From contig NZ_JAJJOE010000003.1 in assembly GCF_020907405.1 (NCBI RefSeq), positions 248,001 to 312,000 of the forward strand: DNA of 64,000 bases. Reading direction: 5' to 3'. The position numbers and the translations under genes are program-made. The DNA is from Arthrobacter sp. zg-Y769. Lineage in GTDB: Bacteria > Actinomycetota > Actinomycetes > Actinomycetales > Micrococcaceae. How positions within the stretch are numbered: position 1 is the first letter of the stretch; each line of letters opens with the position of its first letter. Positions 56,396 through 64,000 of this stretch are shown here, one piece after another. The notes beneath the pieces were generated by a model. The model had not been told where the DNA came from and did no database searches. It worked only from the letters and a program-made list of their open reading frames with translations.

Positions 56396-57766
56396 CTAGA
56401 CCGCTGCTCCGGCGCCGGTGCTGAGCGCCAGGTGGGTTTCAACCGTTTCGGCGAGCCGCCGGGCCGTGTCGGCCGCTGTCTCCATATCCGCGGCCTCCAC
56501 CATGACCCGGACCACCGGTTCGGTACCCGAGGGACGCAGCAGCACGCGCCCGGTTTCGCCCAGGGCCTGCCCGGCCTGCTGGACCGCGAGCCGTACCGGC
56601 TCGTTGGTCTCCACGGCGGATTTGTCCACGCCCTTGACGTTGATGAGCACCTGCGGCAGTTTCTGCATAACGCCGGCGAGCTCTTTCAGTGTCTTGCCGG
56701 TCCGTGCCACCTGCGCTGCAAGCTGCAGGCCGGTCAGGACACCGTCTCCGGTGGTCGCATATTCCGAGAAGATGACGTGCCCGGACTGCTCTCCGCCCAG
56801 GCTGTAGCCGCCGCGGCGCATCCCCTCAAGCACGTAGCGGTCCCCCACGCCGGTTTCGATGATCTGGATGCCTGCCCCGCGGAGGGCGAGCTTGAGTCCG
56901 AGGTTGCTCATGACCGTAGCCACCAGCGCATTGTCCTTGAGCTTGCCGGCATCCTTCATGGCGACGGCCATGATTGCCATGATCTGGTCCCCGTCGACCA
57001 CCGTGCCCTCGTGGTCCACTGCAAGGCAGCGGTCGGCGTCGCCGTCGTGGGCAATGCCCAGATCGGCACCGTGCGCCACGACGGCAGCCTGCAGCTGCTC
57101 GAGGTGCGTTGAGCCGTAGCCCTCGTTGATGTTGAGTCCGTCCGGTTCGGCGCCGATGACCACTACCTCGGCACCGGCGTCGGCGAAGACCTGGGGCGAG
57201 CAGCCGCTCGCTGCGCCGTGCGCGCAGTCCAGGACGACCTTCAGGCCTTCAAGCCGGTTGGGGAGGGTCTGCAGCAGGTGGATCACATAGCGGTCTTCGG
57301 CGTCCGCAAAGCGGTGGATCCGGCCCACCTGGCTTCCGGTCGGACGCATGCTGGGAAGTGCCATTTCGGCTTCGATGGCGTCCTCGACGGCGTCATCAAG
57401 CTTCTGCCCGCCGCGGGCCAGGAACTTGATGCCGTTGTCGGGGGCGGCATTGTGCGAGGCGGAGATGACGACGCCGAAATCGGCCCCGAGGTCGGCAACC
57501 AGGTAGGCCGCGGCCGGGGTCGGCAGCACGCCGGCGTCGTAGACATCCACGCCGGAGCTGGCGAGTCCGGCCTCCATGGCGGCGGAGATGAAGTCACCGC
57601 TGATGCGCGGATCGCGGGCAACCACAGCGACCGGACGACGGCCCTGTTCCACCCGGCGGTGGCCCAGCACCACTGCTGCGGCCTGAGCGAGTCCGAGGGC
57701 AACTTCGGCGGTGATCAGCCCGTTCGCCAGCCCACGGACGCCGTCCGTTCCAAACAATCTAGTCAT
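56396..57766 (-). CDS. glmM: Phosphoglucosamine mutase
   Basis: A 456-residue enzyme of the alpha-D-phosphohexomutase superfamily. [20 protein letters not shown] opens it, [19 protein letters not shown] carries the phosphoserine near residue 100, [16 protein letters not shown] the metal loop, and [19 protein letters not shown] the sugar loop, with [15 protein letters not shown] as the phosphate-binding end. It interconverts glucosamine-6- and -1-phosphate after GlmS. GAGG lies seven bases upstream of the ATG. Downstream is convergent coaA. Confidence 0.96.
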   Translation of the reverse strand: MTRLFGTDGVRGLANGLITAEVALGLAQAAAVVLGHRRVEQGRRPVAVVARDPRISGDFISAAMEAGLASSGVDVYDAGVLPTPAAAYLVADLGADFGVVISASHNAAPDNGIKFLARGGQKLDDAVEDAIEAEMALPSMRPTGSQVGRIHRFADAEDRYVIHLLQTLPNRLEGLKVVLDCAHGAASGCSPQVFADAGAEVVVIGAEPDGLNINEGYGSTHLEQLQAAVVAHGADLGIAHDGDADRCLAVDHEGTVVDGDQIMAIMAVAMKDAGKLKDNALVATVMSNLGLKLALRGAGIQIIETGVGDRYVLEGMRRGGYSLGGEQSGHVIFSEYATTGDGVLTGLQLAAQVARTGKTLKELAGVMQKLPQVLINVKGVDKSAVETNEPVRLAVQQAGQALGETGRVLLRPSGTEPVVRVMVEAADMETAADTARRLAETVETHLALSTGAGAAV

Positions 57767-57940
57767 TACGTATCCTCAAGCAGGTTGTAGCCACAGCGGG
57801 AGCCGCTCACGGGCAACTTACTGGCCCATTCTGCCACCGGTGCACCCCTGTCTCCGAAACGGGAAGGACCGATGCGCGTACCGGACGGGTAAATACCGGC
57901 ATCGGTGTGGCCAATCCAACTCTGCCGGCAATCCTTAACG

Positions 57941-57974
57941 CCAAAAGGCAGCCGCCGTAGCGACTGCCTTTTGG
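57941..57974 (-). terminator. Hairpin upstream of glmM, sharing a flank with the guaB hairpin
   Basis: CCAAAAGGCAG (57941-57951) pairs with CTGCCTTTTGG (57964-57974). The flank TCCTTAACGCC overlaps and precedes it (57932-57942). The form and flank resemble the guaB hairpin, so these may be members of one repeat family. Confidence 0.7.
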
Positions 57975-57991
57975 TAAAACCCTAATGCCAA

Positions 57992-58018
57992 CCACAAGCA
58001 CCCAACGGGCGCTTGTGG
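57992..58018 (-). terminator. Second hairpin downstream of rpsI
   Basis: CCACAAGC and GCTTGTGG form an 8-bp stem with an 11-base loop. On the minus strand TTGGCATT follows. It may end the rplM-rpsI transcript. Confidence 0.6.
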
Positions 58019-58029
58019 AGCCAGGCGCC

Positions 58030-58202
58030 AATTCAGCGCGAGGGCCCCGGGGCGGCGTACCGCCCGCCAAAGGGCCCCCGGGAGGGGGGAAATATGACGT
58101 GGTGGGCCCCCCCCCGGCCGCTTGCGCCGCCTCCCCCCATCCCCGCGGGTGGGCCCGGGGGCCCATCCCCCCCCCCCACGCCGCCCCGGGAAGCGCTGAA
58201 TT
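58030..58202. repeat. Long imperfect inverted repeat with C-runs after rpsI
   Basis: AATTCAGCGC (58030-58039) pairs with GCGCTGAATT (58193-58202); CCCGGGGCGGCGT (58046-58058) pairs with 58178-58190; GGGCCCCCGGG (58072-58082) pairs with 58154-58164. Runs of nine C (58107-58115) and eleven C (58167-58177) lie inside. The right arm overlaps the rpsI stop codon. It may be a real fold-back or a sequencing/assembly fault. Confidence 0.75.
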
Positions 58203-58698
58203 AGCGCTTGGAGTACTGAGGTGCCTTACGGGCCTTCTTGAGACCGGCCTTCTTACGCTCGATGACGCGGGCGTCACGAGTCAGGAAGCCTGCCTTCTTC
58301 AGGGCGGGGCGGTTGTTCTCGCGGTCAATCTCGTTCAGCGAGCGGGCAACGCCCAGACGCAGCGCGCCGGCCTGGCCGGAGGGGCCGCCGCCGTGGATGC
58401 GTGCAATGACGTCGTATGCGCCTTCGAGGTCAAGAAGCTTGAACGGCTCGTTGACTTCCTGCTGGTGCAGCTTGTTCGGGAAGTAATCCTCGAGCTCGCG
58501 GTCGTTGACGATCCACTTGCCGGTACCCGGGACGAGGCGCACGCGGGCAATTGCCTGCTTGCGGCGTCCGACGGCGGAGCCGGGGACGGTCAGGGCGGGG
58601 CGTTCCTTGACATCGGCCTGGACCGAGTCAGAGGATTCCGAGGTGTAGCTCGAAAGCTCCTCGGTGTTTTCATTCAGCTCTTCAGTGTTCTGAGCCAC
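58201..58698 (-). CDS. rpsI: 30S ribosomal protein S9
   Basis: A 165-residue protein; the conserved domain starts near residue 38 ([20 protein letters not shown]) and shows [20 protein letters not shown] and the basic tail [18 protein letters not shown] that reaches the decoding P site. The N-terminal 35 residues are an acidic Ser/Glu extension seen in other actinobacteria. It binds 16S rRNA of the small subunit. It is downstream of rplM, 39 bases apart, with a SD-like AAGGAG before the ATG; L13 and S9 are usually co-transcribed. Its stop codon is overlapped by the C-rich inverted repeat. Confidence 0.97.
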   Translation of the reverse strand: MAQNTEELNENTEELSSYTSESSDSVQADVKERPALTVPGSAVGRRKQAIARVRLVPGTGKWIVNDRELEDYFPNKLHQQEVNEPFKLLDLEGAYDVIARIHGGGPSGQAGALRLGVARSLNEIDRENNRPALKKAGFLTRDARVIERKKAGLKKARKAPQYSKR

Positions 58699-58737
58699 GA
58701 TTCTCCTTGAATTAATTTCTTAGTTGGCGGGCCAGAA

Positions 58738-59181
58738 CTACTGGGCGACCTGGTTGATTTCGTAGGTCTTGGGCTGCTGAGCGGCGTGCGGGTGCTCAGC
58801 ACCGCGGTAGACCTTCAGCTTGCTGATCTGGTCAGCAGCCAGGGAGTTCTTGGGCAGCATGCCGCGGATGGCCTTCTCAACTGCACGTACCGGGTTCTGC
58901 TCCAGCAGTTCGGCGTAGTTGACGGAGGACAAACCGCCCGGGTAACCCGAGTGGCGGTAGGCACGCTTCTGTTCGAGCTTGGCGCCGGTCAGGGCAACCT
59001 TCTCGGCGTTGATGATGATGACGAAATCGCCCATGTCCATGTGGGGAGCAAAGGTCGGCTTGTGCTTTCCGCGCAGCAGTGTTGCGGTCTGGCTGGCAAG
59101 ACGGCCTAGGACAACGTCGGTGGCGTCAATGACGTGCCACTGGCGGTTGATGTCGCCGGGCTTCGGGGTGTACGTACGCAC
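58738..59181 (-). CDS. rplM: 50S ribosomal protein L13
   Basis: A 147-residue ribosomal protein. [20 protein letters not shown] opens it, [39 protein letters not shown] and [21 protein letters not shown] are standard L13 features. It binds 23S rRNA early in assembly. It starts the rplM-rpsI unit; a good -35/-10 promoter lies about 240 bases upstream, which leaves a long leader. The neighbouring truA is transcribed on the same strand upstream. Confidence 0.97.
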   Translation of the reverse strand: MRTYTPKPGDINRQWHVIDATDVVLGRLASQTATLLRGKHKPTFAPHMDMGDFVIIINAEKVALTGAKLEQKRAYRHSGYPGGLSSVNYAELLEQNPVRAVEKAIRGMLPKNSLAADQISKLKVYRGAEHPHAAQQPKTYEINQVAQ

Positions 59182-59501
59182 GGTGTTTGCCTTCGTTTCT
59201 TCTTCTTAGGTGGCGCGCCGCCCATGGATGCCATGGACAGTGCAGCTTCTCTATGCGTTACCGGATGGTCAGGTGAGGACTGAATTAACCAGTGGTCCTG
59301 AGATCTCGGCTATTTCCCCGGGGCCAGGTGGCTCTGCAACTGAGCCGCTCCCGTGGGCATAGGCCTATCGAGGTAGGACACGCACAACGACTATAAACAA
59401 TAGCCTGCTTGCGTAGTCAGGTCAAAAGCTGTCCCCGCGTTATGGTTCCAGCGCCGGATATTGGATTTGCCCCTATTTTAGGGCGTGGATGCCCGGATCC
59501 G
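59182..59501. other. 320-base leader and promoter region of rplM
   Basis: No gene is seen between truA and rplM. It holds a promoter at 59397-59425, the weak CCCT/AGGG pair after truA and a leader of roughly 200 bases before rplM, which could carry translational control by L13; no known leader motif was recognised. Confidence 0.7.
59397..59425 (-). promoter_or_regulatory. Promoter of rplM-rpsI (-35 TTGACC, -10 TATTGT)
   Basis: On the minus strand TTGACC (59420-59425) and TATTGT (59397-59402) are 17 bases apart, close to the sigma-A consensus. Its strength suits ribosomal protein genes. Confidence 0.75.
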
Positions 59502-60431
59502 CTATTTGCGCTGTGCGCGGGTGAGCTCGGCCCGGCGGGCGAGATCGGCGTCGGCCGGATAACGGACTTCTTCCAGCACCAGCGGATGGGGCGGCGCCAG
59601 CAGGGACCTTGAGTCCCGGATGCGCGCGAACATCCGTTCCGCCAGCCATTGGGGGCGCCGCTCCCCCGAACCGACCAGCAGCGAACCGCCCACCAGCGAG
59701 CGGACCATGTTGTGGCAGAAGGCATCCGCCTGGATATGGGTGGTGATGACGCCGTCGGCGCCGCGGTGGAAACTGAACTCCAGGAGTTCACGGGTGGTGG
59801 TCGAGCCGATGCGCGGTTTGCAGAAGGAGAGGAAGTCCCGGATACCCAGCACGCCGGCCGCGGCTTCGTTCATCAGGTCGGTGTCCAGGGCTTCCTTGAA
59901 CCACAGAGTGGTATGCCGTGACAATGGGTCCCGGGTTTCGGGAAGGTCGCAGATGCGGTAGCTGTAGCGCCGCCAGAGTGCCGAGAAACGCGCGTCAAAG
60001 CCCGCGGGAGCCGGTACGGCGGACAGCACTTCCACTGCACCGCCGAGCGCGTCCACGGCCCTGCGCTGCAGCCCTGCCTCACGCGCAGGCATGGTCAGCT
60101 CCTTGTTGAGCACCCCGTGGAGCCTGCGCCGCAGGGAAACACCCGGATCCAGGTCCCGTCCCCGTGCGAGTTCATGCCATTCGGCCTCGGTGAGATCCAA
60201 ATGCACCACCTGTCCCCTGGCGTGGACACCGGCGTCGGTCCGTCCCGCCACGGTCGTTCGGACCGGACGGCGCAGCAGGACTGCCAGCGCGTCCTCCACC
60301 AGGCCCTGGACGGTCCGGAGCCCGGGCTGGGCGGCCCAGCCGGAGAAGGGGGCACCGTCATAAGCGAGGTCCATCCGGACGCGGAAAGGCCCGCCATCCA
60401 TTTCGGGGACGGCGGGCCTTTCAATAGTCAT
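59502..60431 (-). CDS. truA: tRNA pseudouridine(38-40) synthase
   Basis: A 309-residue TruA. RVRMDLAYDGAPFSGWAAQP, then TTVAGRTDAGVHARGQVVHL with the catalytic Asp in GRTDAGVHA near residue 60, RRYSYRIC, and FCHNMVRSLVGGSLLVGSGE near the C-terminus are the signatures. It makes pseudouridine at positions 38-40 of tRNA anticodon arms. ATG 60431 follows TAATAT at seven bases, so the mRNA is probably leaderless, and the earlier ATG at 60440 is less likely. It follows rplQ, as in M. tuberculosis. Confidence 0.95.
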   Translation of the reverse strand: MTIERPAVPEMDGGPFRVRMDLAYDGAPFSGWAAQPGLRTVQGLVEDALAVLLRRPVRTTVAGRTDAGVHARGQVVHLDLTEAEWHELARGRDLDPGVSLRRRLHGVLNKELTMPAREAGLQRRAVDALGGAVEVLSAVPAPAGFDARFSALWRRYSYRICDLPETRDPLSRHTTLWFKEALDTDLMNEAAAGVLGIRDFLSFCKPRIGSTTTRELLEFSFHRGADGVITTHIQADAFCHNMVRSLVGGSLLVGSGERRPQWLAERMFARIRDSRSLLAPPHPLVLEEVRYPADADLARRAELTRAQRK

Positions 60432-60438
60432 AGCACCC

Positions 60439-60444
60439 ATATTA
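60439..60444 (-). promoter_or_regulatory. -10 box of truA, leaderless geometry
   Basis: TAATAT on the minus strand ends seven bases before the ATG at 60431. This is the best -10 match of the leaderless set. Confidence 0.7.
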
Positions 60445-60469
60445 AGGGCACCGGGACTTCAACGAAGAA

Positions 60470-61024
60470 TTACTTCTTCTCTTCGGTCTCTTCGCTTGCT
60501 TCGACTGCCTCATCAGCGGAGTCGGCAGACTCAGCCGATTCAGCGGAATCGGCGGACTCGGCGGAGTCGGCAGACTCAGCGGAATCAGCAGATTCGACGG
60601 CCGGCGCCGGAGCGGCTGCTGCCGCTGCGGTGCTGGCTTCAGCCACTACGGACTGCTTGGCAGAAAGCGGTTCCAGGACCAGTTCGATGACAGCCATGGG
60701 AGCGTTGTCGCCCTTGCGGTTGCCGATCTTGGTGATACGGGTGTAGCCGCCGTCGCGCTTCTCGACTGCCGGAGCAATGTCGGTGAAGAGCTCGTGGACG
60801 ATGCCCTTATCGGAGATCAGGGCCAGGACGCGACGGCGGGAGGACAGGTCCCCGCGCTTTGCGAACGTGATCAGGCGTTCTGCGTAGGGACGCAGACGCT
60901 TGGCCTTGGTCACCGTGGTGGTGATCTGCTTGTGCTCGAACAGCTGCGCGGCAAGGTTGGCCAGCATCAGGCGCTGGTGTGCCGGGCTGCCTCCGAGGCG
61001 CTTACCCTTGGTGGGTGTAGGCAT
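60470..61024 (-). CDS. rplQ: 50S ribosomal protein L17, with acidic repeat tail
   Basis: A 184-residue L17. [20 protein letters not shown] with [16 protein letters not shown] and [20 protein letters not shown] is the conserved domain, ending near residue 125. The C-terminal ~55 residues are an Ala-rich link, then repeats of ESADSA and an acidic EETEEKK end. E. coli L17 is 127 residues, so this is a large acidic extension, commonly seen in actinobacteria but unusually regular here. It lies on the large subunit near the exit tunnel. It is downstream of rpoA. Confidence 0.96.
   Translation of the reverse strand: MPTPTKGKRLGGSPAHQRLMLANLAAQLFEHKQITTTVTKAKRLRPYAERLITFAKRGDLSSRRRVLALISDKGIVHELFTDIAPAVEKRDGGYTRITKIGNRKGDNAPMAVIELVLEPLSAKQSVVAEASTAAAAAAPAPAVESADSAESADSAESADSAESAESADSADEAVEASEETEEKK
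60511..60599. repeat. Ser-Ala-Asp/Glu coding repeat in rplQ
   Basis: Near-identical 9- to 18-base units encode repeated ESADSA in the L17 tail. Codon variants (TCG, TCA, TCC) alternate, so the repeat is kept at protein level but not exact in DNA. Confidence 0.8.
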
Positions 61025-61089
61025 TACTTTTTCTCCTCAAACGGTGCCGTGCGGTGCTCAATGGCCCGAACGGCAAGAATTTGCTTCAG

Positions 61090-62106
61090 TTAGAGCTCGT
61101 CGTCCGAGTATTCGGACTCGTCCTCTTCAATAGCTGCGGCATGTGCGGCCAGATCGAACCCGGGAGGGGAATCCTTCAGGGACAGACCCAGTTCAACCAG
61201 CTTTGCCTTCACCTCGTCGATGGACTTCGCGCCGAAGTTGCGGATGTCCATCAGGTCAGCCTCGGAGCGGGCTACGAGTTCACCCACGGTGTGGATGCCT
61301 TCGCGCTTGAGGCAGTTGTACGAACGCACGGTCAGCTCGAGGTCTTCGATCGGCAGGGCCATGTCGGCTGCCAGTGCGGCATCCGTGGGGCTCGGGCCGA
61401 TTTCGATACCTTCAGCGGCGGTGTTGAGTTCACGTGCCAGGCCGAACAGTTCAACCAGGGTGGTACCGGCAGAGGCGACGGCGTCGCGCGGTGCAATGGC
61501 ATCCTTGGTTTCAACGTCAACGATCAGGCGGTCGAAGTCGGTGCGCTGTTCAACACGGGTGGCCTCCACGCGGAAGGTCACCTTCAGGACCGGCGAGTAG
61601 ATGGAGTCAACCGGGATGCGGCCGATCTCCTGGTCACCGGACTTGTTCTGGCTGGCCGACACGTAGCCGCGGCCGCGCTCGATGGTCAGTTCGAGTTCGA
61701 ACTTGCCCTTCGAGTTCAGCGTGGCGATGTGCAGGTCGGGGTTGTGGAACTCCACGCCGGCCGGCGGAGCGATGTCCGCAGCCGTAACCACGCCGGGGCC
61801 CTGCTTGCGCAGGTACGCCACAACGGGTTCGTCGTGCTCGGAGGAAACCGAGAGGTTCTTGACGTTCAGGATGATCTCAGTGACATCTTCCTTGACGCCG
61901 GGAACCGTCGTGAACTCGTGCAGCACGCCCTCGATGCGGATGCTGGTTACAGCGGCACCGGGAATGGAGGACAGCAGGGTACGACGGAGGGAGTTACCAA
62001 GGGTGTAACCGAAACCCGGCTCCAGGGGTTCAATGATGAACCGTGAGCGGTTGTCGGCTACGACTTCTTCGGTGAGGGTGGGGCGCTGTGCAATGAGCAC
62101 TTGCAT
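61090..62106 (-). CDS. rpoA: DNA-directed RNA polymerase subunit alpha
   Basis: A 338-residue alpha subunit. The N-terminal domain shows [20 protein letters not shown] and [20 protein letters not shown] (dimerisation) and [20 protein letters not shown]; the C-terminal domain shows [20 protein letters not shown] with [20 protein letters not shown], which contacts promoter DNA and activators. An acidic tail ends it. It assembles the core enzyme. It follows rpsK after a 170-base gap, with rpsD absent, and precedes rplQ. Confidence 0.97.
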   Translation of the reverse strand: MQVLIAQRPTLTEEVVADNRSRFIIEPLEPGFGYTLGNSLRRTLLSSIPGAAVTSIRIEGVLHEFTTVPGVKEDVTEIILNVKNLSVSSEHDEPVVAYLRKQGPGVVTAADIAPPAGVEFHNPDLHIATLNSKGKFELELTIERGRGYVSASQNKSGDQEIGRIPVDSIYSPVLKVTFRVEATRVEQRTDFDRLIVDVETKDAIAPRDAVASAGTTLVELFGLARELNTAAEGIEIGPSPTDAALAADMALPIEDLELTVRSYNCLKREGIHTVGELVARSEADLMDIRNFGAKSIDEVKAKLVELGLSLKDSPPGFDLAAHAAAIEEDESEYSDDEL

Positions 62107-62276
62107 TTCCTTTCAGCGAGCATCCGCTATATGACGCAACACAAATGGTGGAAACGACGACGACGGGTCTTCCGCGGGCGTCTTGGACGGCTTACAGCCA
62201 GCCCGGGACCGGTGCCCTCCGGCGGGCAGCCCACGAAGTGGACTACCCGCCGGTGGAACCGGAACCGCAGTGCTGC

Positions 62277-62678
62277 TTATACGCGGCGGCGCTTCGGGGG
62301 ACGGCAGCCGTTGTGCGCGCTCGGGGTGACGTCCTGAATGGAGCCAACCTCCAGGCCGGTGGCCTGCAGCGAACGGATGGCGGTCTCGCGACCGGAGCCC
62401 GGACCCTTCACGAAGACGTCGACCTTGCGGACGCCGTGCTCCTGTGCGCGCTTAGCGGCAGCTTCAGCAGCCATCTGAGCAGCGAACGGGGTGGACTTAC
62501 GGGAGCCCTTGAAGCCAACCTCACCGGCGGAAGCCCATGAGATAACAGCACCGGACGGGTCCGTGATGGACACGATGGTGTTGTTGAAGGTGCTCTTGAT
62601 ATGCGCCTGGCCGAGCGCGATATTCTTCTTATCCTTGCGACGCGGTTTGCGGACCGCTCCACGAGTCTTGGGGGGCAT
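62277..62678 (-). CDS. rpsK: 30S ribosomal protein S11
   Basis: A 133-residue protein. [20 protein letters not shown] opens the conserved region, then [20 protein letters not shown] with [20 protein letters not shown], and [20 protein letters not shown] to the C-terminal [12 protein letters not shown]. It binds 16S rRNA at the platform. It is between rpsM and rpoA, 66 bases after rpsM. Confidence 0.97.
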   Translation of the reverse strand: MPPKTRGAVRKPRRKDKKNIALGQAHIKSTFNNTIVSITDPSGAVISWASAGEVGFKGSRKSTPFAAQMAAEAAAKRAQEHGVRKVDVFVKGPGSGRETAIRSLQATGLEVGSIQDVTPSAHNGCRPPKRRRV

Positions 62679-62744
62679 TACTTCTCCTACAAAGAGTTTG
62701 GTTTAGGTGGCCCGGATTCGGGCCGTGGCCGAAAGACCGCTTAT

Positions 62745-63122
62745 TTAGCGGCCGGCCTTCTTCTTACCGGCAACGGTGCGCTTCGGGCCCTTACGGGTAC
62801 GAGCGTTGGTCTTCGTGCGCTGACCGTGGACGGGCATGCCGCGGCGGTGCCGGATGCCCTGGTAGCTGCCAATCTCGACCTTGCGGCGGATGTCGGCGGC
62901 CACCTCACGGCGGAGGTCACCCTCAACCTTGAAGTTGCCCTCGATGTAGTCACGCAGCTGAACGAGTTCAGCGTCGGTGAGGTCCTTGACGCGAGTATCC
63001 GGGCTGATGCCGGTCTCTACAAGGGTCTGCTCTGCACGGGTCTTGCCCACGCCGTAGATGTAGGTAAGCGCAATCACTACCCGCTTTTCGCGGGGAATGT
63101 CAACGCCAGCGAGACGTGCCAT
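62745..63122 (-). CDS. rpsM: 30S ribosomal protein S13
   Basis: A 125-residue protein. [40 protein letters not shown], the helix-rich middle and the basic [20 protein letters not shown] tail are typical; it sits in the head of the small subunit at the contact with the large one. AAAGGAG lies before its ATG. A structured leader of about 200 bases separates it from rpmJ. Confidence 0.97.
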   Translation of the reverse strand: MARLAGVDIPREKRVVIALTYIYGVGKTRAEQTLVETGISPDTRVKDLTDAELVQLRDYIEGNFKVEGDLRREVAADIRRKVEIGSYQGIRHRRGMPVHGQRTKTNARTRKGPKRTVAGKKKAGR

Positions 63123-63160
63123 ATCGGCGGTTCTCCTTTGGTTATTACCGGAGGTCTGAA

Positions 63161-63234
63161 GCAGTGCGTCCCTGTTGCCAGGTCCCCGGCCTCCGTACCG
63201 GGGGTATGCGTCACGCGTATAGACGCTGCACTGC
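63161..63234 (-). other. Structured leader between rpmJ and rpsM
   Basis: GCAGTGC (63161-63167) can pair with GCACTGC (63228-63234), enclosing a CCCCGG/CCGGGG hairpin near 63184-63201. It lies ~40 bases before rpsM. It may be a regulatory leader or part of a partial terminator; no known RNA family was recognised. Confidence 0.45.
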
Positions 63235-63323
63235 CATATTGAATTAACTACGCGTGGGCTGATCCCCTGAATCAGGAGCCCTCTTACCGGTGCCCTTTCG
63301 GACCTCGGAGCTAGAGAAGCAGA

Positions 63324-63437
63324 TTAGCCCTGGCGCTGCTTGTGGCGCGGGTTCTCGCAGATCACCATGACTCGACCGTTACGGCGAATCACCTTGCACT
63401 TATCGCAGATCTGCTTGACGCTCGGCTGGACCTTCAT
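63324..63437 (-). CDS. rpmJ: 50S ribosomal protein L36
   Basis: A 37-residue protein with the standard four zinc ligands Cys11, Cys14, Cys27 and His32 (the zinc-binding, C+ form). [19 protein letters not shown] and [13 protein letters not shown] are diagnostic. It is the smallest ribosomal protein of the large subunit. It lies 83 bases after infA on the same strand, and is followed by rpsM. Confidence 0.96.
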   Translation of the reverse strand: MKVQPSVKQICDKCKVIRRNGRVMVICENPRHKQRQG

Positions 63438-63520
63438 GGTTTTCCTTTGCGTGGTTGCAGGGTTGAGCTTGAACGGTCAGTGAACCGGCAGGCCGGTGCG
63501 CTGTCCGTCTTTGCAGCGGT

Positions 63521-63742
63521 TTATTTGTAGCGGTAGACGATGCGACCCCGGGTGAGGTCGTACGGGCTAAGTTCCACCACAACGCGGTCTCCTGGGAGGA
63601 TGCGAATGTAGTGTTGACGCATCTTTCCCGAGATGTGTGCGAGCACAATGTGGCCGTTGGCCAACTCAACGCGGAACATCGCGTTGGGCAGGGCCTCGTT
63701 TACCGAGCCCTCGATCTCAATGACGCCGTCTTTCTTGGCCAT
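63521..63742 (-). CDS. infA: Translation initiation factor IF-1
   Basis: A 73-residue S1/OB-fold protein: [40 protein letters not shown], and [20 protein letters not shown] then GRIVYRYK are near invariant. It binds the A site of the 30S subunit with IF-2 and IF-3. ATG 63742 starts the family; GGAGGATATG gives an SD-like box just upstream. It begins the rpmJ-rpsM-rpsK-rpoA-rplQ cluster. Confidence 0.97.
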   Translation of the reverse strand: MAKKDGVIEIEGSVNEALPNAMFRVELANGHIVLAHISGKMRQHYIRILPGDRVVVELSPYDLTRGRIVYRYK

Positions 63743-64000
63743 ATCCTCCGCTAACGTCTGTGTCGCCGGCGGAACGCCGGCAACGGTTTTTCGAATGTGG
63801 CTGGTCTGTCCGGTCCGGGCCGCCGCATCGGCGCACAAAGCATCGAAAGCGGTCAATCCGGGCACGAATGTAGAGACAACCAACAGATAACTCTACGGGA
63901 AGACCCCCCATAAGTTAAATCGTTCCACCTGTCCAGTCCCTGAACGGGCGGTTCGGATAGCCGCCTTCCCTCCCCCGGACGCCAGGCAGGCCCCGTTCCG
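63743..64000. other. Upstream region of infA, no gene seen
   Basis: No frame of the 258 bases resembles a known gene; the next upstream gene (map or adk in most actinobacteria) must start beyond the window. A promoter-like pair is noted separately. Confidence 0.6.
63890..63918 (-). promoter_or_regulatory. Candidate promoter of infA
   Basis: On the minus strand TTAACT (63913-63918) and TAGAGT (63890-63895) are 17 bases apart. The -35 match is moderate. This leaves a leader of about 140 bases before infA. Confidence 0.45.

Larger units (their letters stand above)
57767..58200. other. 434-base region between glmM and rpsI
   Basis: No gene is seen. From glmM outwards it holds a promoter-containing stretch of normal composition, the hairpins at 57941-57974 and 57992-58018, then a very GC-rich stretch with C-runs and a long imperfect inverted repeat, 58030-58202. 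Confidence 0.8.

Overview
The window is a high-GC actinobacterial chromosome segment, most likely from Arthrobacter or a close relative in the Micrococcaceae. The basis is the dense high-GC coding, a gene order recalled from Micrococcales, many starts with an actinobacterial -10 box six to seven bases before the codon (leaderless mRNAs), and CIRCE control of groES. No rRNA, tRNA, CRISPR array, insertion sequence or phage gene was recognised.

Layout. 1-493: end of xseA and xseB. 503-626: a nested inverted repeat between convergent genes. 639-1856: AlaT-type aminotransferase. 1940-5625: a four-gene osmoprotectant ABC importer. 5782-8476: NUDIX hydrolase, sugar kinase and MFS exporter, with a divergent Lrp/AsnC regulator at 8610. 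9114-14080: APH-family protein, a membrane protein, RimJ-type acetyltransferase, galU, 5-formyl-THF cyclo-ligase and a zinc-ribbon protein like M. tuberculosis Rv0991c (Ruc), which follows a CIRCE operator. 14280-15020: SAF-domain protein. 15039-19172: a 1281-residue helicase-like/nuclease protein with degraded ATPase motifs and a small partner gene.

19320-64000 follows the order of the M. tuberculosis Rv3396c-Rv3462c block as I recall it: guaA, guaB3, guaB, groEL-groES, tsaD-rimI-tsaB-tsaE-alr, nnrD-acpS-glmS, glmM, rpsI-rplM, truA-rplQ-rpoA-rpsK-rpsM-rpmJ-infA. Lineage-specific genes interrupt it: DUF3817/SURF1, a lone PTS EIIA and glpD (20993-24581); a catecholate-type siderophore importer with a DtxR-like box plus MalY, a methyltransferase, an SdhL-type dehydrogenase and a YbdK-type ligase (29889-38975); and the glgX-treY-treZ trehalose operon (45135-51381).

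Together the genes cover purine synthesis (guaA/guaB/guaB3), protein folding (groES/groEL/Ruc under HrcA), t6A tRNA modification (tsaB/D/E), envelope precursors (glmS/glmM/galU/alr), osmotic protection (importer plus trehalose synthesis), iron uptake, and translation/transcription. The most unusual locus is the degenerate helicase-nuclease at 15.3-19.2 kb. Also notable are the CIRCE-Ruc promoter, a strong terminator between groES and groEL, and a very C-rich fold-back just after rpsI that may be structural or an assembly fault.
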